Shown here: in pieces, positions 7,028-15,084 of the stretch
Layout of the letters: every line of letters begins with the position of its first letter
Numbering within the stretch: the first letter of the stretch is position 1
Origin: a virus
DNA length: 43,102 nucleotides
Strand: one strand, 5' to 3'
IMG/VR virus record: IMGVR_UViG_3300042402_003359
Location: 1 to 43,102 of that record
Program-made: the position numbers and the translations under genes
Notes under the pieces: model-generated
The model's input: only the letters and a program-made list of their open reading frames with translations
Told to the model about the DNA's origin: nothing
The model's database searches: none

Positions 7028-7058
7028 TTTGTAAATTAATAAAAAAGTACTATTTTTG
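7028..7058 (+). promoter_or_regulatory. Rightward early promoter (leaderless)
   Basis: TTTG (7028-7031), a 19-base spacer and TATTTTTG (7051-7058) match the Bacteroidota consensus exactly. The ATG at 7063 follows after only 4 bases, so the transcript should start at or very near the start codon. Confidence 0.8.
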
Positions 7059-7062
7059 CATT

Positions 7063-7431
7063 ATGCAATATCATTTAGAGGTCTTACAGATTATAAATAC
7101 TAGAAAAACTGCATTTTGTAGAGTGTATGCAATCTATGATAATAAAATAAGACAGTTTATAAATTGCCCTGTAAATTACTTTCACACAGGTAAAAATCTA
7201 GTGTTTGAGAATAACGAAATAGGTGCTTCACTTGTAATAGATGGTAGTTTATTGACAATTAAAGGCATGACAATAGATGACATAAAATTAGAGTTAATAG
7301 GTTGCAGGAGTGGAAAATATGAAAACGAATCACATAATACAAGTTGCATTATCAATTCAAACCTACCAGACCATCTACTAAACATAATAAAAATAGACAA
7401 TATTAAATTAAAAGAACGATTAAACAATTAA
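7063..7431 (+). CDS. Phage protein of unknown function, first gene of rightward unit
   Basis: I chose the ATG at 7063, not the in-frame TTG at 6883. The upstream part is AT-rich non-coding sequence containing two promoters, and the -7 box ends 4 bases before this ATG. The 122-residue product (MQYHLEVLQIINTRKTAFCR...) looks like a mixed alpha/beta soluble protein, with a beta-rich middle (GASLVIDGSLLTIKGMTIDD). No family is recognised. It is 4 bp upstream of the SSB-like gene. Confidence 0.65.
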   Translation: MQYHLEVLQIINTRKTAFCRVYAIYDNKIRQFINCPVNYFHTGKNLVFENNEIGASLVIDGSLLTIKGMTIDDIKLELIGCRSGKYENESHNTSCIINSNLPDHLLNIIKIDNIKLKERLNN

Positions 7432-7435
7432 AACA

Positions 7436-7672
7436 ATGGCAAACGAAAAAGTATATGGCAAAGGATTTTATGGTAAGCTTCCAAGACAAGGCGCACCAGA
7501 TTATGTATTAGGCACTCTAAATATAAAAGTTGAGGATGCTATTAAATTTTTAAAAGAAAATGCAAATAGTAGCGGATATGTAAATTTTGATATATTGAAG
7601 CAAAAGAAAGATGAAAATGCTTTGAGCTTAGTATTAAATACATTTGAGCCGAAAAGTAATGGTAGCAACTGA
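7436..7672 (+). CDS. SSB-like small protein, truncated by in-frame UGA before its acidic tail
   Basis: The 78-residue frame (MANEKVYGKGFYGKLPRQGA, then PDYVLGTLNIKVEDAIKFLK, YVNFDILKQKKD, LSLVLNTFEPK) resembles small phage single-stranded-DNA-binding-like proteins. The key point lies after the TGA at 7670-7672. The same frame continues with TAKAPAEPTKSEIEDGLPF and a TAA at 7730-7732. An acidic tail ending in DGLPF is the hallmark of SSB C-termini, which recruit replication partners. So the intact gene was, or with readthrough is, about 98 residues. A frameshift does not explain it; it is a clean stop codon. Confidence 0.65.
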   Translation: MANEKVYGKGFYGKLPRQGAPDYVLGTLNIKVEDAIKFLKENANSSGYVNFDILKQKKDENALSLVLNTFEPKSNGSN

Positions 7673-7732
7673 ACTGCCAAAGCACCAGCTGAACCAACTA
7701 AAAGTGAAATAGAGGATGGATTGCCATTTTAA
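7673..7732 (+). other. In-frame SSB-type acidic tail after a UGA stop
   Basis: These 19 sense codons are in the same frame as the gene at 7436-7672 and encode a Pro/Ala/Lys linker followed by EIEDGLPF. The end of this segment overlaps the start of the next gene (ATG at 7716). It is a nonsense mutation, a sequencing error or a readthrough extension. TGA is a normal stop elsewhere in this genome, so reassignment of the codon is unlikely. Confidence 0.7.
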
Positions 7733-7985
7733 AAGAAATATTGAAGTAGTATTAATTAAAGAATCATTATTAGATATTGATGATTTAGAATATGAATATT
7801 ACAATGAACCTATAGCTATATGTTATTCAATAGATAGTGCTGATGATTTTATAAAAGAAAAGTTTAAAGGACTTGAAATTATATCACACAATGAAACTGA
7901 TGGAACAATAAATATAAAATCATTTGATATTAAAAAAGGCAATCGAATACATAGAATATTTTATCAATTATTTAACGTAATATAA
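7716..7985 (+). CDS. Small acidic phage protein, unknown function
   Basis: The 89-residue protein (MDCHFKRNIEVVLIKESLLD ... HRIFYQLFNVI) is acidic, with a beta-alpha-beta look (VVLIKES, PIAICYSIDSADDFIKEKF, IISHN..GTINIKSF). No family is recognised. The only in-frame start is the ATG at 7716, inside the acidic-tail codons of the SSB-like gene, so translation may be coupled to readthrough of the upstream stop. It is followed by A-rich sequence and a 33-codon gene. Confidence 0.55.
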   Translation: MDCHFKRNIEVVLIKESLLDIDDLEYEYYNEPIAICYSIDSADDFIKEKFKGLEIISHNETDGTINIKSFDIKKGNRIHRIFYQLFNVI

Positions 7986-8009
7986 ACAAACAAACTAAAA
8001 ACAAACAAA

Positions 8010-8111
8010 ATGCAAACAACAAAATTTAAAGTAGGTGATGAAGTTTATTTTGATAATGATTCTATATTGATTAGTGACATCAAAAACGGATTATACAGAA
8101 TAATAGACTAA
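8010..8111 (+). CDS. 33-residue peptide, unknown function
   Basis: The ATG at 8010 follows an A-rich tract typical of Bacteroidota translation starts. The peptide MQTTKFKVGDEVYFDNDSIL then continues to RIID. KVGDEVYF resembles a small SH3-like beta barrel start. It sits between the 89-residue gene and the ParB-like gene. Confidence 0.5.
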   Translation: MQTTKFKVGDEVYFDNDSILISDIKNGLYRIID

Positions 8112-8126
8112 AAAGTACTATATTTG
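8112..8126 (+). promoter_or_regulatory. Promoter -7 box before the ParB-like gene
   Basis: TATATTTG (8119-8126) ends 3 bases before the ATG at 8130. The block AAAAGTACTATATTTG closely matches the promoter at 7043-7058, including the distance to the ATG. No TTTG is present at the -33 position, so it may be weak or need an activator. Confidence 0.5.
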
Positions 8127-8129
8127 ATT

Positions 8130-8675
8130 ATGGCAAAAATAAAACTAAAAGATATAAAACCTGATAGCAGGAATACAAACAAGCACACCGAGTATGGTAT
8201 GCACACATTAGATAATTCACTAGAACAAGTAGGAATAATTGAAAGCGTTACAATTAGTAATGATAATGTAATTATAAGCGGAAATGCAAGGCACGAAAAA
8301 ATAGGGCAAAAATTCACAAATGATGCTATAATAGTAGAAACTGATGGTACTACTCCAGTTGTAATAAAAAGAACAGATATTGAAAGCGGTACAAAAGAAT
8401 TTCATAAGGCTTCGATACTTGCAAACACAGTAGCACAAAAAAATCAAAATATTGATGTTGAATTAGTAGAAGTACTTGCAGACGAGTTTGAGTTTGAAGT
8501 TAGTGAGGTTTTTGTTGATGTAAATAGTGATGAAATGCCAAATTCAGCAAAAGAAAATGAAAGCGGTTTTGATAATGATATTTACTTAAACGTAAAAATG
8601 GAAAATGAAAAGGAAGCAGAAAAATTATTTAATGATTTACAAAATAAAGGCTACGAATGCAAGATAATATCATAA
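8130..8675 (+). CDS. ParB/Srx-like nuclease-fold protein (partner of ABC-GNAT)
   Basis: The ATG at 8130 is preferred to the TTG at 8124, which lies in the promoter box. Residues 1-105 of 181 are a ParB N-terminal-like domain: IKLKDIKPDSRNTNKHT, then LEQVGIIESVTI, then IISGNARHEKIGQ with the diagnostic GNxR loop (51-54), and ILANTVAQKNQNID. ParB-like domains bind or hydrolyse nucleotides and, in phages, are commonly linked to DNA modification genes. The C-terminal 30 residues form a separate small unit (IYLNVKMENEKEAEKLFNDL). Its stop overlaps the ABC-GNAT gene by 19 bp, so the two are made together. Confidence 0.82.
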   Translation: MAKIKLKDIKPDSRNTNKHTEYGMHTLDNSLEQVGIIESVTISNDNVIISGNARHEKIGQKFTNDAIIVETDGTTPVVIKRTDIESGTKEFHKASILANTVAQKNQNIDVELVEVLADEFEFEVSEVFVDVNSDEMPNSAKENESGFDNDIYLNVKMENEKEAEKLFNDLQNKGYECKIIS

Positions 8676-9799
8676 TACCTAAGCAAATTGATTTTACCTT
8701 AAAAAGCGAAGTATCGAATAGTTTCCGTTGTAAAATGGCTGCTAATTCTTTAGATATTGATGTAAATAAAAAATCTACTCATAACTTAAAAATAGAAAAT
8801 ATCAATATTCCGAATGATTGGAATATTGGGTTAGTCTATGGAGCAAGTGGAAGCGGTAAAACAACCTTAGCAAAACATCTATTTGGTAATGAAATATTTA
8901 AAACTGTACTGGATGAAGACAAAAGTATTTTAGACCAAATGCCAGAAGAGCTAGATTACAAAGAATGTGCTTCTTTGCTTACAGGCATTGGTTTAAATTC
9001 TGTGCCTTGTTGGATTAGACCAATAAAAACACTATCCAATGGACAAAAAGCAAGAGCGGAAGCAGTTTTATTAATGTGCCAAAATAATGGAATTATATGT
9101 ATAGACGAATGGACAAGCGTAGTAGATAGAACAGTTGCAAAAGCGATGAGCCACTGCATTCAAAAGTTCGCTAAAAAACAAAACAAACAAATCATATTAT
9201 TAAGTTGTCATTATGATATTTTAGAATGGGTTAAGCCTGATTGGCTTATTGATTGTAATAAACAAAGTTTTGAATTGCCAAAGTCGCAAGATTTTTTTTT
9301 TACAAAACGTGAACAACTCGAATTTACAATTAGAAAAGTTGACAGAAGTACATGGAAATATTTTAGCAAGTATCATTATTTAAGCGAAAAATTGCCAGGA
9401 GGTAAAATACATACATACGGTTTGTTTTTAGGTGAAAATCAAATAGGATTTCAATGTTTTGCAAATTATGTTCCAAATGTAAAAGGTAGAAAAGAAATAT
9501 TTCACTCAAATAGAACAGTCGTACATCCTGATTATGCTGGGTTAGGAATGGGAATTATTTTAATAAATAAAACAAGTGAATTAATTAGTAATGAATTCGA
9601 TTATAAAATAATGGCAAAATTTAGCAGTTTACCAGTTTATAATGCAATGATTAAACAAAAAGAATGGATTTTTCTTGGAGCAAAAACATTAATGGGTAAA
9701 ATGAAAACAGGGGGTTCTATGGATAGAAAGGCAGGCTTTCGTGAATATGGTGTTAAAACGTATCATTTTGAATATAAAATAAATAAAAATGATAACTAA
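8657..9799 (+). CDS. ABC-ATPase fused to Mom-like GNAT domain, candidate DNA hypermodification enzyme
   Basis: Residues 30-205 are an ABC ATPase: Walker A GASGSGKTT (62-70), signature LSNGQKAR (126-133), Walker B IICIDEW (146-152) and switch His in SCHYD (185). No transmembrane segment is present, so it is not a transporter. Residues about 215-375 are a GNAT-like domain with YFSKYHYLSEKLPGG (235-249), YGLFLGENQIGFQCFANY (254-271) and the acyl-CoA-type loop VVHPDYAGLGMG (288-299). The KYHYL..YGL pattern recalls the Mu Mom clade, which makes carbamoylmethyl-adenine. Co-occurrence of ParB, ABC-ATPase and Mom-like GNAT domains has been predicted to mark base-modification systems. Activity is inferred. 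Confidence 0.8.
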   Translation: MQDNIIIPKQIDFTLKSEVSNSFRCKMAANSLDIDVNKKSTHNLKIENINIPNDWNIGLVYGASGSGKTTLAKHLFGNEIFKTVLDEDKSILDQMPEELDYKECASLLTGIGLNSVPCWIRPIKTLSNGQKARAEAVLLMCQNNGIICIDEWTSVVDRTVAKAMSHCIQKFAKKQNKQIILLSCHYDILEWVKPDWLIDCNKQSFELPKSQDFFFTKREQLEFTIRKVDRSTWKYFSKYHYLSEKLPGGKIHTYGLFLGENQIGFQCFANYVPNVKGRKEIFHSNRTVVHPDYAGLGMGIILINKTSELISNEFDYKIMAKFSSLPVYNAMIKQKEWIFLGAKTLMGKMKTGGSMDRKAGFREYGVKTYHFEYKINKNDN

Positions 9800-10436
9800 T
9801 AACAAACATCAAATATTTGCAGATGAGTATATACTCACAAATGATGCTATAAAAAGCTATCAAAATGATATAGATATAATAATTTCAAAAATACAAAAAT
9901 CTAATGCAAATTTTGATAAATCTATACCACAAAGAGGTTATTATATTTATGGCATATTTAAAAATAATAAAATATGGTATATAGGTAAAGGAAAAAAAAA
10001 TAGAGTATTAACACATTTTTATAAAAGTTCAAATAATAGCATAAATAATGAATTAGCTCAAAATGAAAATATAATAACTTATTCAATTCTTTATACTACT
10101 AATAATGAATTACAAGCATATAAAATTGAAAAGGAATTAATAATTAGATGCAATAGTTTGAATTTTAAATTATGTAATGTTATTTATAATAAAGGAGTTA
10201 GTGAATATCCAATTTACAAGTTAATTAATATGTTTAAAAATTTTCCTAAAATAGGGAATATACATCCAGCTAATATTTTAGGAATAACAGAACGTGTTAA
10301 TATGGTTCTTAATGTAATTAGAAAATTCGCAGTAAATCCTATAATGATAAATGGAATTGATATTACAAAAATTGAAGCTAAAAGAATAATATGTGAAAAT
10401 TATGAAACTTATAAGTTTAAATATATTGTATCATAA
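9789..10436 (+). CDS. GIY-YIG endonuclease
   Basis: The 215-residue protein has the GIY-YIG nuclease core at residues 50-130: YYIYGIF (51-57), WYIGKGKKNRV (63-73) with the conserved Arg72, and a candidate metal-binding Glu115 in YKIEKEL, then LCN (128-130). Spacing resembles the LEM-3-like subgroup. The C-terminal 80 residues may give DNA specificity. It overlaps the ABC-GNAT gene by 11 bp and is even more AT-rich than its neighbours, which fits a mobile homing-type nuclease. A functional link with the modification genes cannot be excluded. Confidence 0.85.
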   Translation: MITNNKHQIFADEYILTNDAIKSYQNDIDIIISKIQKSNANFDKSIPQRGYYIYGIFKNNKIWYIGKGKKNRVLTHFYKSSNNSINNELAQNENIITYSILYTTNNELQAYKIEKELIIRCNSLNFKLCNVIYNKGVSEYPIYKLINMFKNFPKIGNIHPANILGITERVNMVLNVIRKFAVNPIMINGIDITKIEAKRIICENYETYKFKYIVS

Positions 10437-10459
10437 AAACCATGTAAAAACGATATAAA

Positions 10460-10783
10460 ATGCCAAAAGGAGAGAATTTAAAAGGTAAGGGGGGTAAGTT
10501 ATTCAGTAGCACAAATCAACCACCAAATGAAGCTAAAAGAGTTCCTAAAAGAATAACTAGGTTTAAAGATGCTTTAAATCACTTTGGAGAAGTGGTCAAA
10601 AGTAATGTTGGAGGTACTGAATTAACACTAGAAAGCAATATCGCTTATGTATTAATGGATAAGGCAAATAAAGGCGACTTACAAGCAATAAAACTACTAA
10701 TTGATGTATTCGGGTGGAATGCTTCTACAAAACAAGATATCACAATATTAAAAGGTGCAGATGATTTATTCATTGAGGAATAA
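10460..10783 (+). CDS. terS: Putative small terminase subunit
   Basis: The 107-residue protein begins with a basic Gly-rich segment (MPKGENLKGKGGKLF). A helical region follows (RFKDALNHFGEVVKSNVGG, then KANKGDLQAIKLLIDVFG) like the DNA-binding small terminase proteins of Bacteroidota phages. Its stop overlaps the ATG of the large terminase (TAATG). The assignment relies on position and general layout more than on a diagnostic motif. Confidence 0.7.
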   Translation: MPKGENLKGKGGKLFSSTNQPPNEAKRVPKRITRFKDALNHFGEVVKSNVGGTELTLESNIAYVLMDKANKGDLQAIKLLIDVFGWNASTKQDITILKGADDLFIEE

Positions 10784-12072
10784 TGCAAAAATTCAAGATA
10801 AAACGAGAATGGTATAGTTTACACTTCAAATCTTTTTTAGCTTCTAAAAATAGGTATCAAATATTGTGGGGCGGTCGAGGTGGTGGTAAAACACATAACA
10901 TTATACTTAAACTAATATCAATATCATTTCTACAGGAGTATAATCATATAGTATATGTCAATAAGGTATTTGGTGACATTCGTAAAAATCAATTCAAAGA
11001 TATAATTAAGGTATTAAAAGCACTTGGATTGACTAAGTACTTTAGTATTAATAAAACCAATTACGGATTTAAAAACTTAATTACAGGCACAGAGTTTACA
11101 GCACTCGGAATGGATAATGCAGAAAATACAAAAGGACTTTCAGACCCTACTATTATATGGTGGGATGAGATAAACAAAGGTAGTCAAGATGATTTTACTA
11201 CATTAAATGCACTACTTAGAACTCCATTAAATAAGAATCATCAATTTATAATTAGCTTTAATCCAGTTGATGTCAATAGCTGGTTAAGGACTTATTTCTT
11301 TGATGAAAATAATGATAGTAAAATAAAAGTTGATTTCTTAGATTCTTATGTTAATCATTCTACATTTGCCAATAACGAATTTATAGATAGAGAAAAATAT
11401 GAAGAAACATTAAGGCTCAATTATTCACATAATCAAAATTTACTCGATGTCAATTTATATGGTAAATGGGGTAAAGCCGAAGTAGACAAACCATTTATCC
11501 CTACATTCAGAAAAGAAAAACACGTACAAGATTGTGAATATAATAATGGAACTATTTACCTTAGCTTTGACTTTAACGTCAATCCTATGACTTGTATAGC
11601 AGGGCAATTACAAGGCAATAAGATTGTAGTAATTGAAGAATTTGTATTAAGAGATAGTGATATTTACGAACTATGCGACCATATAAGAATGAAATTGCCA
11701 AAATCTAATAATATAATGGTAACAGGTGATGCCACAGGCAAAAATAGACAAGCAATTAGTAAGGGTGGAATAACTTATTATCAAGTAATTGCAGACAAAT
11801 TAAAGCTATCTGGCTATCAATTTGTAATACCTAGTGTCAATCATTCTAATTTGAATAGCAGGGAGTTAATTAGCAGGGCGTTCCATACTGATTTGTGTTA
11901 TATCAATCCGAATTGTAAACTTATGATAAATGACTTGACTTATTGCGAGGTTGGTAGTGATGGCAAGTTATTAAAGAAAACTACAGGCACAGGCTCTGAA
12001 TTATCACACTTAATGGATTGCTTGAAGTATCTTTTAATCAATAATTTTAAAGATAAGTTAGATTTTAATTAA
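10783..12072 (+). CDS. terL: Large terminase subunit
   Basis: The 429-residue protein has the terminase ATPase motifs, Walker A GGRGGGKT (30-37) and Walker B TIIWWDE (123-129), followed by coupling motif FIISFNP. The C-terminal RNase H-like nuclease has acidic residues in LSFDFNVNP (D263) and MVTGDATGK (D316), and a late Asp in SHLMDCLKYLL. It is of the PBSX/Terminase_3 type. It cuts and packages concatemeric DNA through the portal encoded at 20268. Confidence 0.95.
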   Translation: MQKFKIKREWYSLHFKSFLASKNRYQILWGGRGGGKTHNIILKLISISFLQEYNHIVYVNKVFGDIRKNQFKDIIKVLKALGLTKYFSINKTNYGFKNLITGTEFTALGMDNAENTKGLSDPTIIWWDEINKGSQDDFTTLNALLRTPLNKNHQFIISFNPVDVNSWLRTYFFDENNDSKIKVDFLDSYVNHSTFANNEFIDREKYEETLRLNYSHNQNLLDVNLYGKWGKAEVDKPFIPTFRKEKHVQDCEYNNGTIYLSFDFNVNPMTCIAGQLQGNKIVVIEEFVLRDSDIYELCDHIRMKLPKSNNIMVTGDATGKNRQAISKGGITYYQVIADKLKLSGYQFVIPSVNHSNLNSRELISRAFHTDLCYINPNCKLMINDLTYCEVGSDGKLLKKTTGTGSELSHLMDCLKYLLINNFKDKLDFN

Positions 12073-12084
12073 TAGACTTTAAAA

Positions 12085-12115
12085 TTTGCATAAATCAAAT
12101 AATTTACTATATTTA
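12085..12115 (+). promoter_or_regulatory. Promoter of the tail operon (leaderless)
   Basis: TTTG (12085-12088), exactly 19 bases and TATATTTA (12108-12115). The ATG at 12121 follows after AAAGT. The string TATATTTAAAAGTATG is repeated at 19410-19425, before the next transcription unit. Confidence 0.75.
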
Positions 12116-12120
12116 AAAGT

Positions 12121-15084
12121 ATGGCAAATGAGAATGTAGTATTAAAAGTTTTATTTGATACATCGGAAGCAGTATCAAGTGCAAAGAATCTTGATAAGGT
12201 TATGCAGACCACTAGCAAGGCTACTGATGACCTTAACGTATCACTTAACACAACACAAAAAGAACTATCTGAATTTGATAAGAATGTTAAAGGTGGAGCG
12301 GATGGTTTAAAAAACTTAGCACAGGCTAAAAAACAATTTAATGATATATCTATTGCATCAAGTACAAAGGAGGTAAAAGAATTAGCAAATGAGCTTCAAA
12401 ACGTCTTAATGAAAGATAAGGAGTTTATGAAAGTAGCAGGTGAGGTGGCAGAAGCAGTTGAAAAGGGTGCAATAAGTAATGCACAGGCTTTTGAAATCTT
12501 AGAACATGCAATTAATAAAGGAGTTAATAGTGTTAAGGAGTTAAGTAATCGTACTGAAGACATGACTAAAAAAACCATGTCATTCAAACAAGAAATGCGA
12601 CAGCTTACCGAATTAATTAATAGTGGTAAGTTAAAAGGTGATGAGCTAGTTATAGCAAAACAAAGACTTGCTGATATGAAAGACAAAGCAAGTGATTTAT
12701 CTGTACAAACAAAAATATTAGGTAGTGATACCAGAGCATTAGATACTGCAATGCAAGGCTTATCTTTGGGTGTTGGGATATTTGCATCATTACGAGGGGC
12801 ATCTGCTTTATTTGGTGGAGAAAATGAAAAGGTACAACAAGCATTATTAAAAGTTAATGGTGCAATGGCAGTACTTCAAGGATTGCAACAAATACAAAAT
12901 ACTTTAGATAAGGAAAGTGGATTTGTAATAAGTGCTAAAACTTATGCTTTACAGGCTTATGGAGTTGCAAGTACAGTAGTAGCTAATATATCGAGAATTA
13001 CAGGTTTAACTATTGCTCAAAGTTGGGCGGTTGCAACATTAGGATTAAGCGTATTGGTTGCAGGAATTATATATTTAGCTTTTAATTACGAAGAACTTGG
13101 CAAATCTGTTAGTAAATATTTAGGACTTTCAAGAGAATTAACCGAACAAGAAAAACAACAAGAAAGAATAACGTCAAGTTTAAATAAAATTAGAGAAGAA
13201 TCGGTTGAAAATTCTAGTAAAGAATTAGCTAATGTTATACGTTTGGGGATTGCAATAAACGACCAAAATTTATCTTATGAAGAAAGACTAAAAGCCGTTA
13301 GAGAATATAATAAATTAGCAGATGAAAGCAATAAAATAGATGAAAACCAAATTGATAATTCTAATTTAGTTACACAAGCTATTGAAAGACAAACTAATGC
13401 TATTATAAGAATGTATGCAATAAAAGCATCTGAATTAGAAATAGAAAAAATTATACAATCTACATTAAAAGATAGATTATTGTTAGCTAAGCAAGTTGGA
13501 GCAATAGAAGCTAAAAATGCAGACGATTACAATAAGATTATGCAAGAAAGAATGCAAAATCTTACAAAAGATGGTGGTAGTTTTATTAGGGATGCAGAAA
13601 ATAGAGTAAAAAATGCAGATGCACAGATTAAGGCACTTATAGAAGCATTTGGATTAGCAGATACTAAAATAGAAGGTAAAGTCGGTGGTGGTATCAAAAC
13701 TAAAACACTAAAAGTAAAACCTGAAAAAATAGAAGTAGATACAAGTGCAGGTTCATTATTAAATTTAAGTGCTGGATTTACAAAAGAAATAGAATTTTTA
13801 CAAGAAACTTTAAAAGAAATTGATTTAAGCGTTCCATTAAGATTAGAAGATGTGAATATTGATGATGTATTAGATTATACAGAAAGACTTAAAAGCGCAT
13901 TTTTAAGCGCTACAGGAAGTATAGGCGGAGATTTTAGCGGTGTAACTAGTGGCTTAGGTGGATTAACTACAAGTTTATTTGACTTAAATGCAACTAAAAA
14001 AGCTATTCAAGAACAAAGATTAGTTGTAGAATTTGCATACAAACAATTAGAATCTACAAAAATAGATTTTAATAATAAGATGAAAGAAGCTAATAAACAA
14101 TTAGCAGACGCTGAAAAAGATGGCAATGAAGAAAGGATAAAAGAAGCTAAAAGAACTAGGGATAAATTAACACAAGATTATGATAAGAGTGTACAAGAAC
14201 AACAAAGCAATATAAAGAAACAAGAAAGTACGTTATTATCTTTAGAAGATGGATTAAAAAAAGCATCTGGACAAATAGCAAAATATGTTGGTGATATATT
14301 TTTAGGATTCACTCAAATAATATCTAACTCAATAGATAGGAATATTGCAAACCTAGATAAGCTAATTGAAAAACAAAAAGTAAATGTAGCAGAAGCTAAA
14401 CAAATAGCAGATAAAGGTAATTCACAGTTATATGATGCTGAATTAAAAAAAGAAGCTAAGTTACAGGAATTAAGACGTGAACAAGCACGTAAAAAGAAAG
14501 CTATTGCAATAGCTGAAATACTTATTAATAATGCGGTTGGTATAGCTAATATATGGGCTCAATGGGGTTCACAAGCTCCTGCTGGACCAATAATAGCTGG
14601 AGTACTAACTGGACTTTTAGCGGCGCTTACTGCGGTGCAAATTGGAGTGGTTGCAAGTCAACAATTCAGAAAAGGTGGTAAAGTACCAACAGGAATGATG
14701 AAAGGTGCATCACATGAGCAAGGCGGTATTAAGTTTGGTGTGCAAGGTAGAAATGAGTTGTACGAAATGGAAGGAGATGAGTTTATTTTCAATCGTGAAA
14801 CTTCATTAAAGAATCAAAAATGGTTTGATAAAATTAATAACGAAAAAATTGATTTGGATAATTTATTAGCTAGTGTAAGATTAGATTCAATGCAATTAAA
14901 TCCGATATTATCCACTACATTTGTAAATCAAAACGGACAATTAGAAGATAGATTAAAACAAGTTGAAAAGGCTATAATTGATTTACCTAATAGGATGCCA
15001 CAGGCTTCATTCAATGCAGATAGTAGAGGTTTAAGTTTTAGAATGAAACAAATAATTGACAAAGAAAACGCTTGGAAAAGATAA
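12121..15084 (+). CDS. Tail tape measure protein
   Basis: At 987 residues this is the longest protein in the window. It opens MANENVVLKVLFDTSEAVSS, followed by long coiled-coil-rich helices. Hydrophobic segments lie near residues 213-232, 297-323 (SWAVATLGLSVLVAGIIYLA) and about 797-850. The C-terminal block with ASHEQGGI, NELYEMEGDEFIFNRETS (about 862-895) is typical of Bacteroidota phage tape measures. It sets tail length and helps DNA entry. In siphoviruses it normally follows tail chaperones, but here it comes directly after the terminase. It abuts the next tail gene (TAAATG). Confidence 0.88.
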   Translation: MANENVVLKVLFDTSEAVSSAKNLDKVMQTTSKATDDLNVSLNTTQKELSEFDKNVKGGADGLKNLAQAKKQFNDISIASSTKEVKELANELQNVLMKDKEFMKVAGEVAEAVEKGAISNAQAFEILEHAINKGVNSVKELSNRTEDMTKKTMSFKQEMRQLTELINSGKLKGDELVIAKQRLADMKDKASDLSVQTKILGSDTRALDTAMQGLSLGVGIFASLRGASALFGGENEKVQQALLKVNGAMAVLQGLQQIQNTLDKESGFVISAKTYALQAYGVASTVVANISRITGLTIAQSWAVATLGLSVLVAGIIYLAFNYEELGKSVSKYLGLSRELTEQEKQQERITSSLNKIREESVENSSKELANVIRLGIAINDQNLSYEERLKAVREYNKLADESNKIDENQIDNSNLVTQAIERQTNAIIRMYAIKASELEIEKIIQSTLKDRLLLAKQVGAIEAKNADDYNKIMQERMQNLTKDGGSFIRDAENRVKNADAQIKALIEAFGLADTKIEGKVGGGIKTKTLKVKPEKIEVDTSAGSLLNLSAGFTKEIEFLQETLKEIDLSVPLRLEDVNIDDVLDYTERLKSAFLSATGSIGGDFSGVTSGLGGLTTSLFDLNATKKAIQEQRLVVEFAYKQLESTKIDFNNKMKEANKQLADAEKDGNEERIKEAKRTRDKLTQDYDKSVQEQQSNIKKQESTLLSLEDGLKKASGQIAKYVGDIFLGFTQIISNSIDRNIANLDKLIEKQKVNVAEAKQIADKGNSQLYDAELKKEAKLQELRREQARKKKAIAIAEILINNAVGIANIWAQWGSQAPAGPIIAGVLTGLLAALTAVQIGVVASQQFRKGGKVPTGMMKGASHEQGGIKFGVQGRNELYEMEGDEFIFNRETSLKNQKWFDKINNEKIDLDNLLASVRLDSMQLNPILSTTFVNQNGQLEDRLKQVEKAIIDLPNRMPQASFNADSRGLSFRMKQIIDKENAWKR

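Noticed and set aside
6883-7062. N-terminal 60 codons of the long frame ending at 7431
   Set aside because: This part contains both divergent promoters and has poor coding character; the ATG at 7063 fits the -7 box position.
7436-7732. Phage-wide reassignment of UGA to an amino acid
   Set aside because: Several genes end in TGA with ATGA or TTGA overlaps to the next start (24202, 30885, 33387, 33626, 34252, 34680). Reading through would ruin those couplings, so UGA is a normal stop here.
9789-10436. GIY-YIG nuclease as a restriction partner of the ParB/ABC-GNAT modification genes
   Set aside because: It overlaps the GNAT gene by 11 bp, but the nuclease looks like a free-standing homing type and is more AT-rich than its neighbours. 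The link cannot be excluded but is not supported.
14908-14916. DnaA box-like TTATCCACT
   Set aside because: A single near-match inside the tape measure coding sequence, with no cluster and no AT-rich unwinding context; chance is the better explanation.
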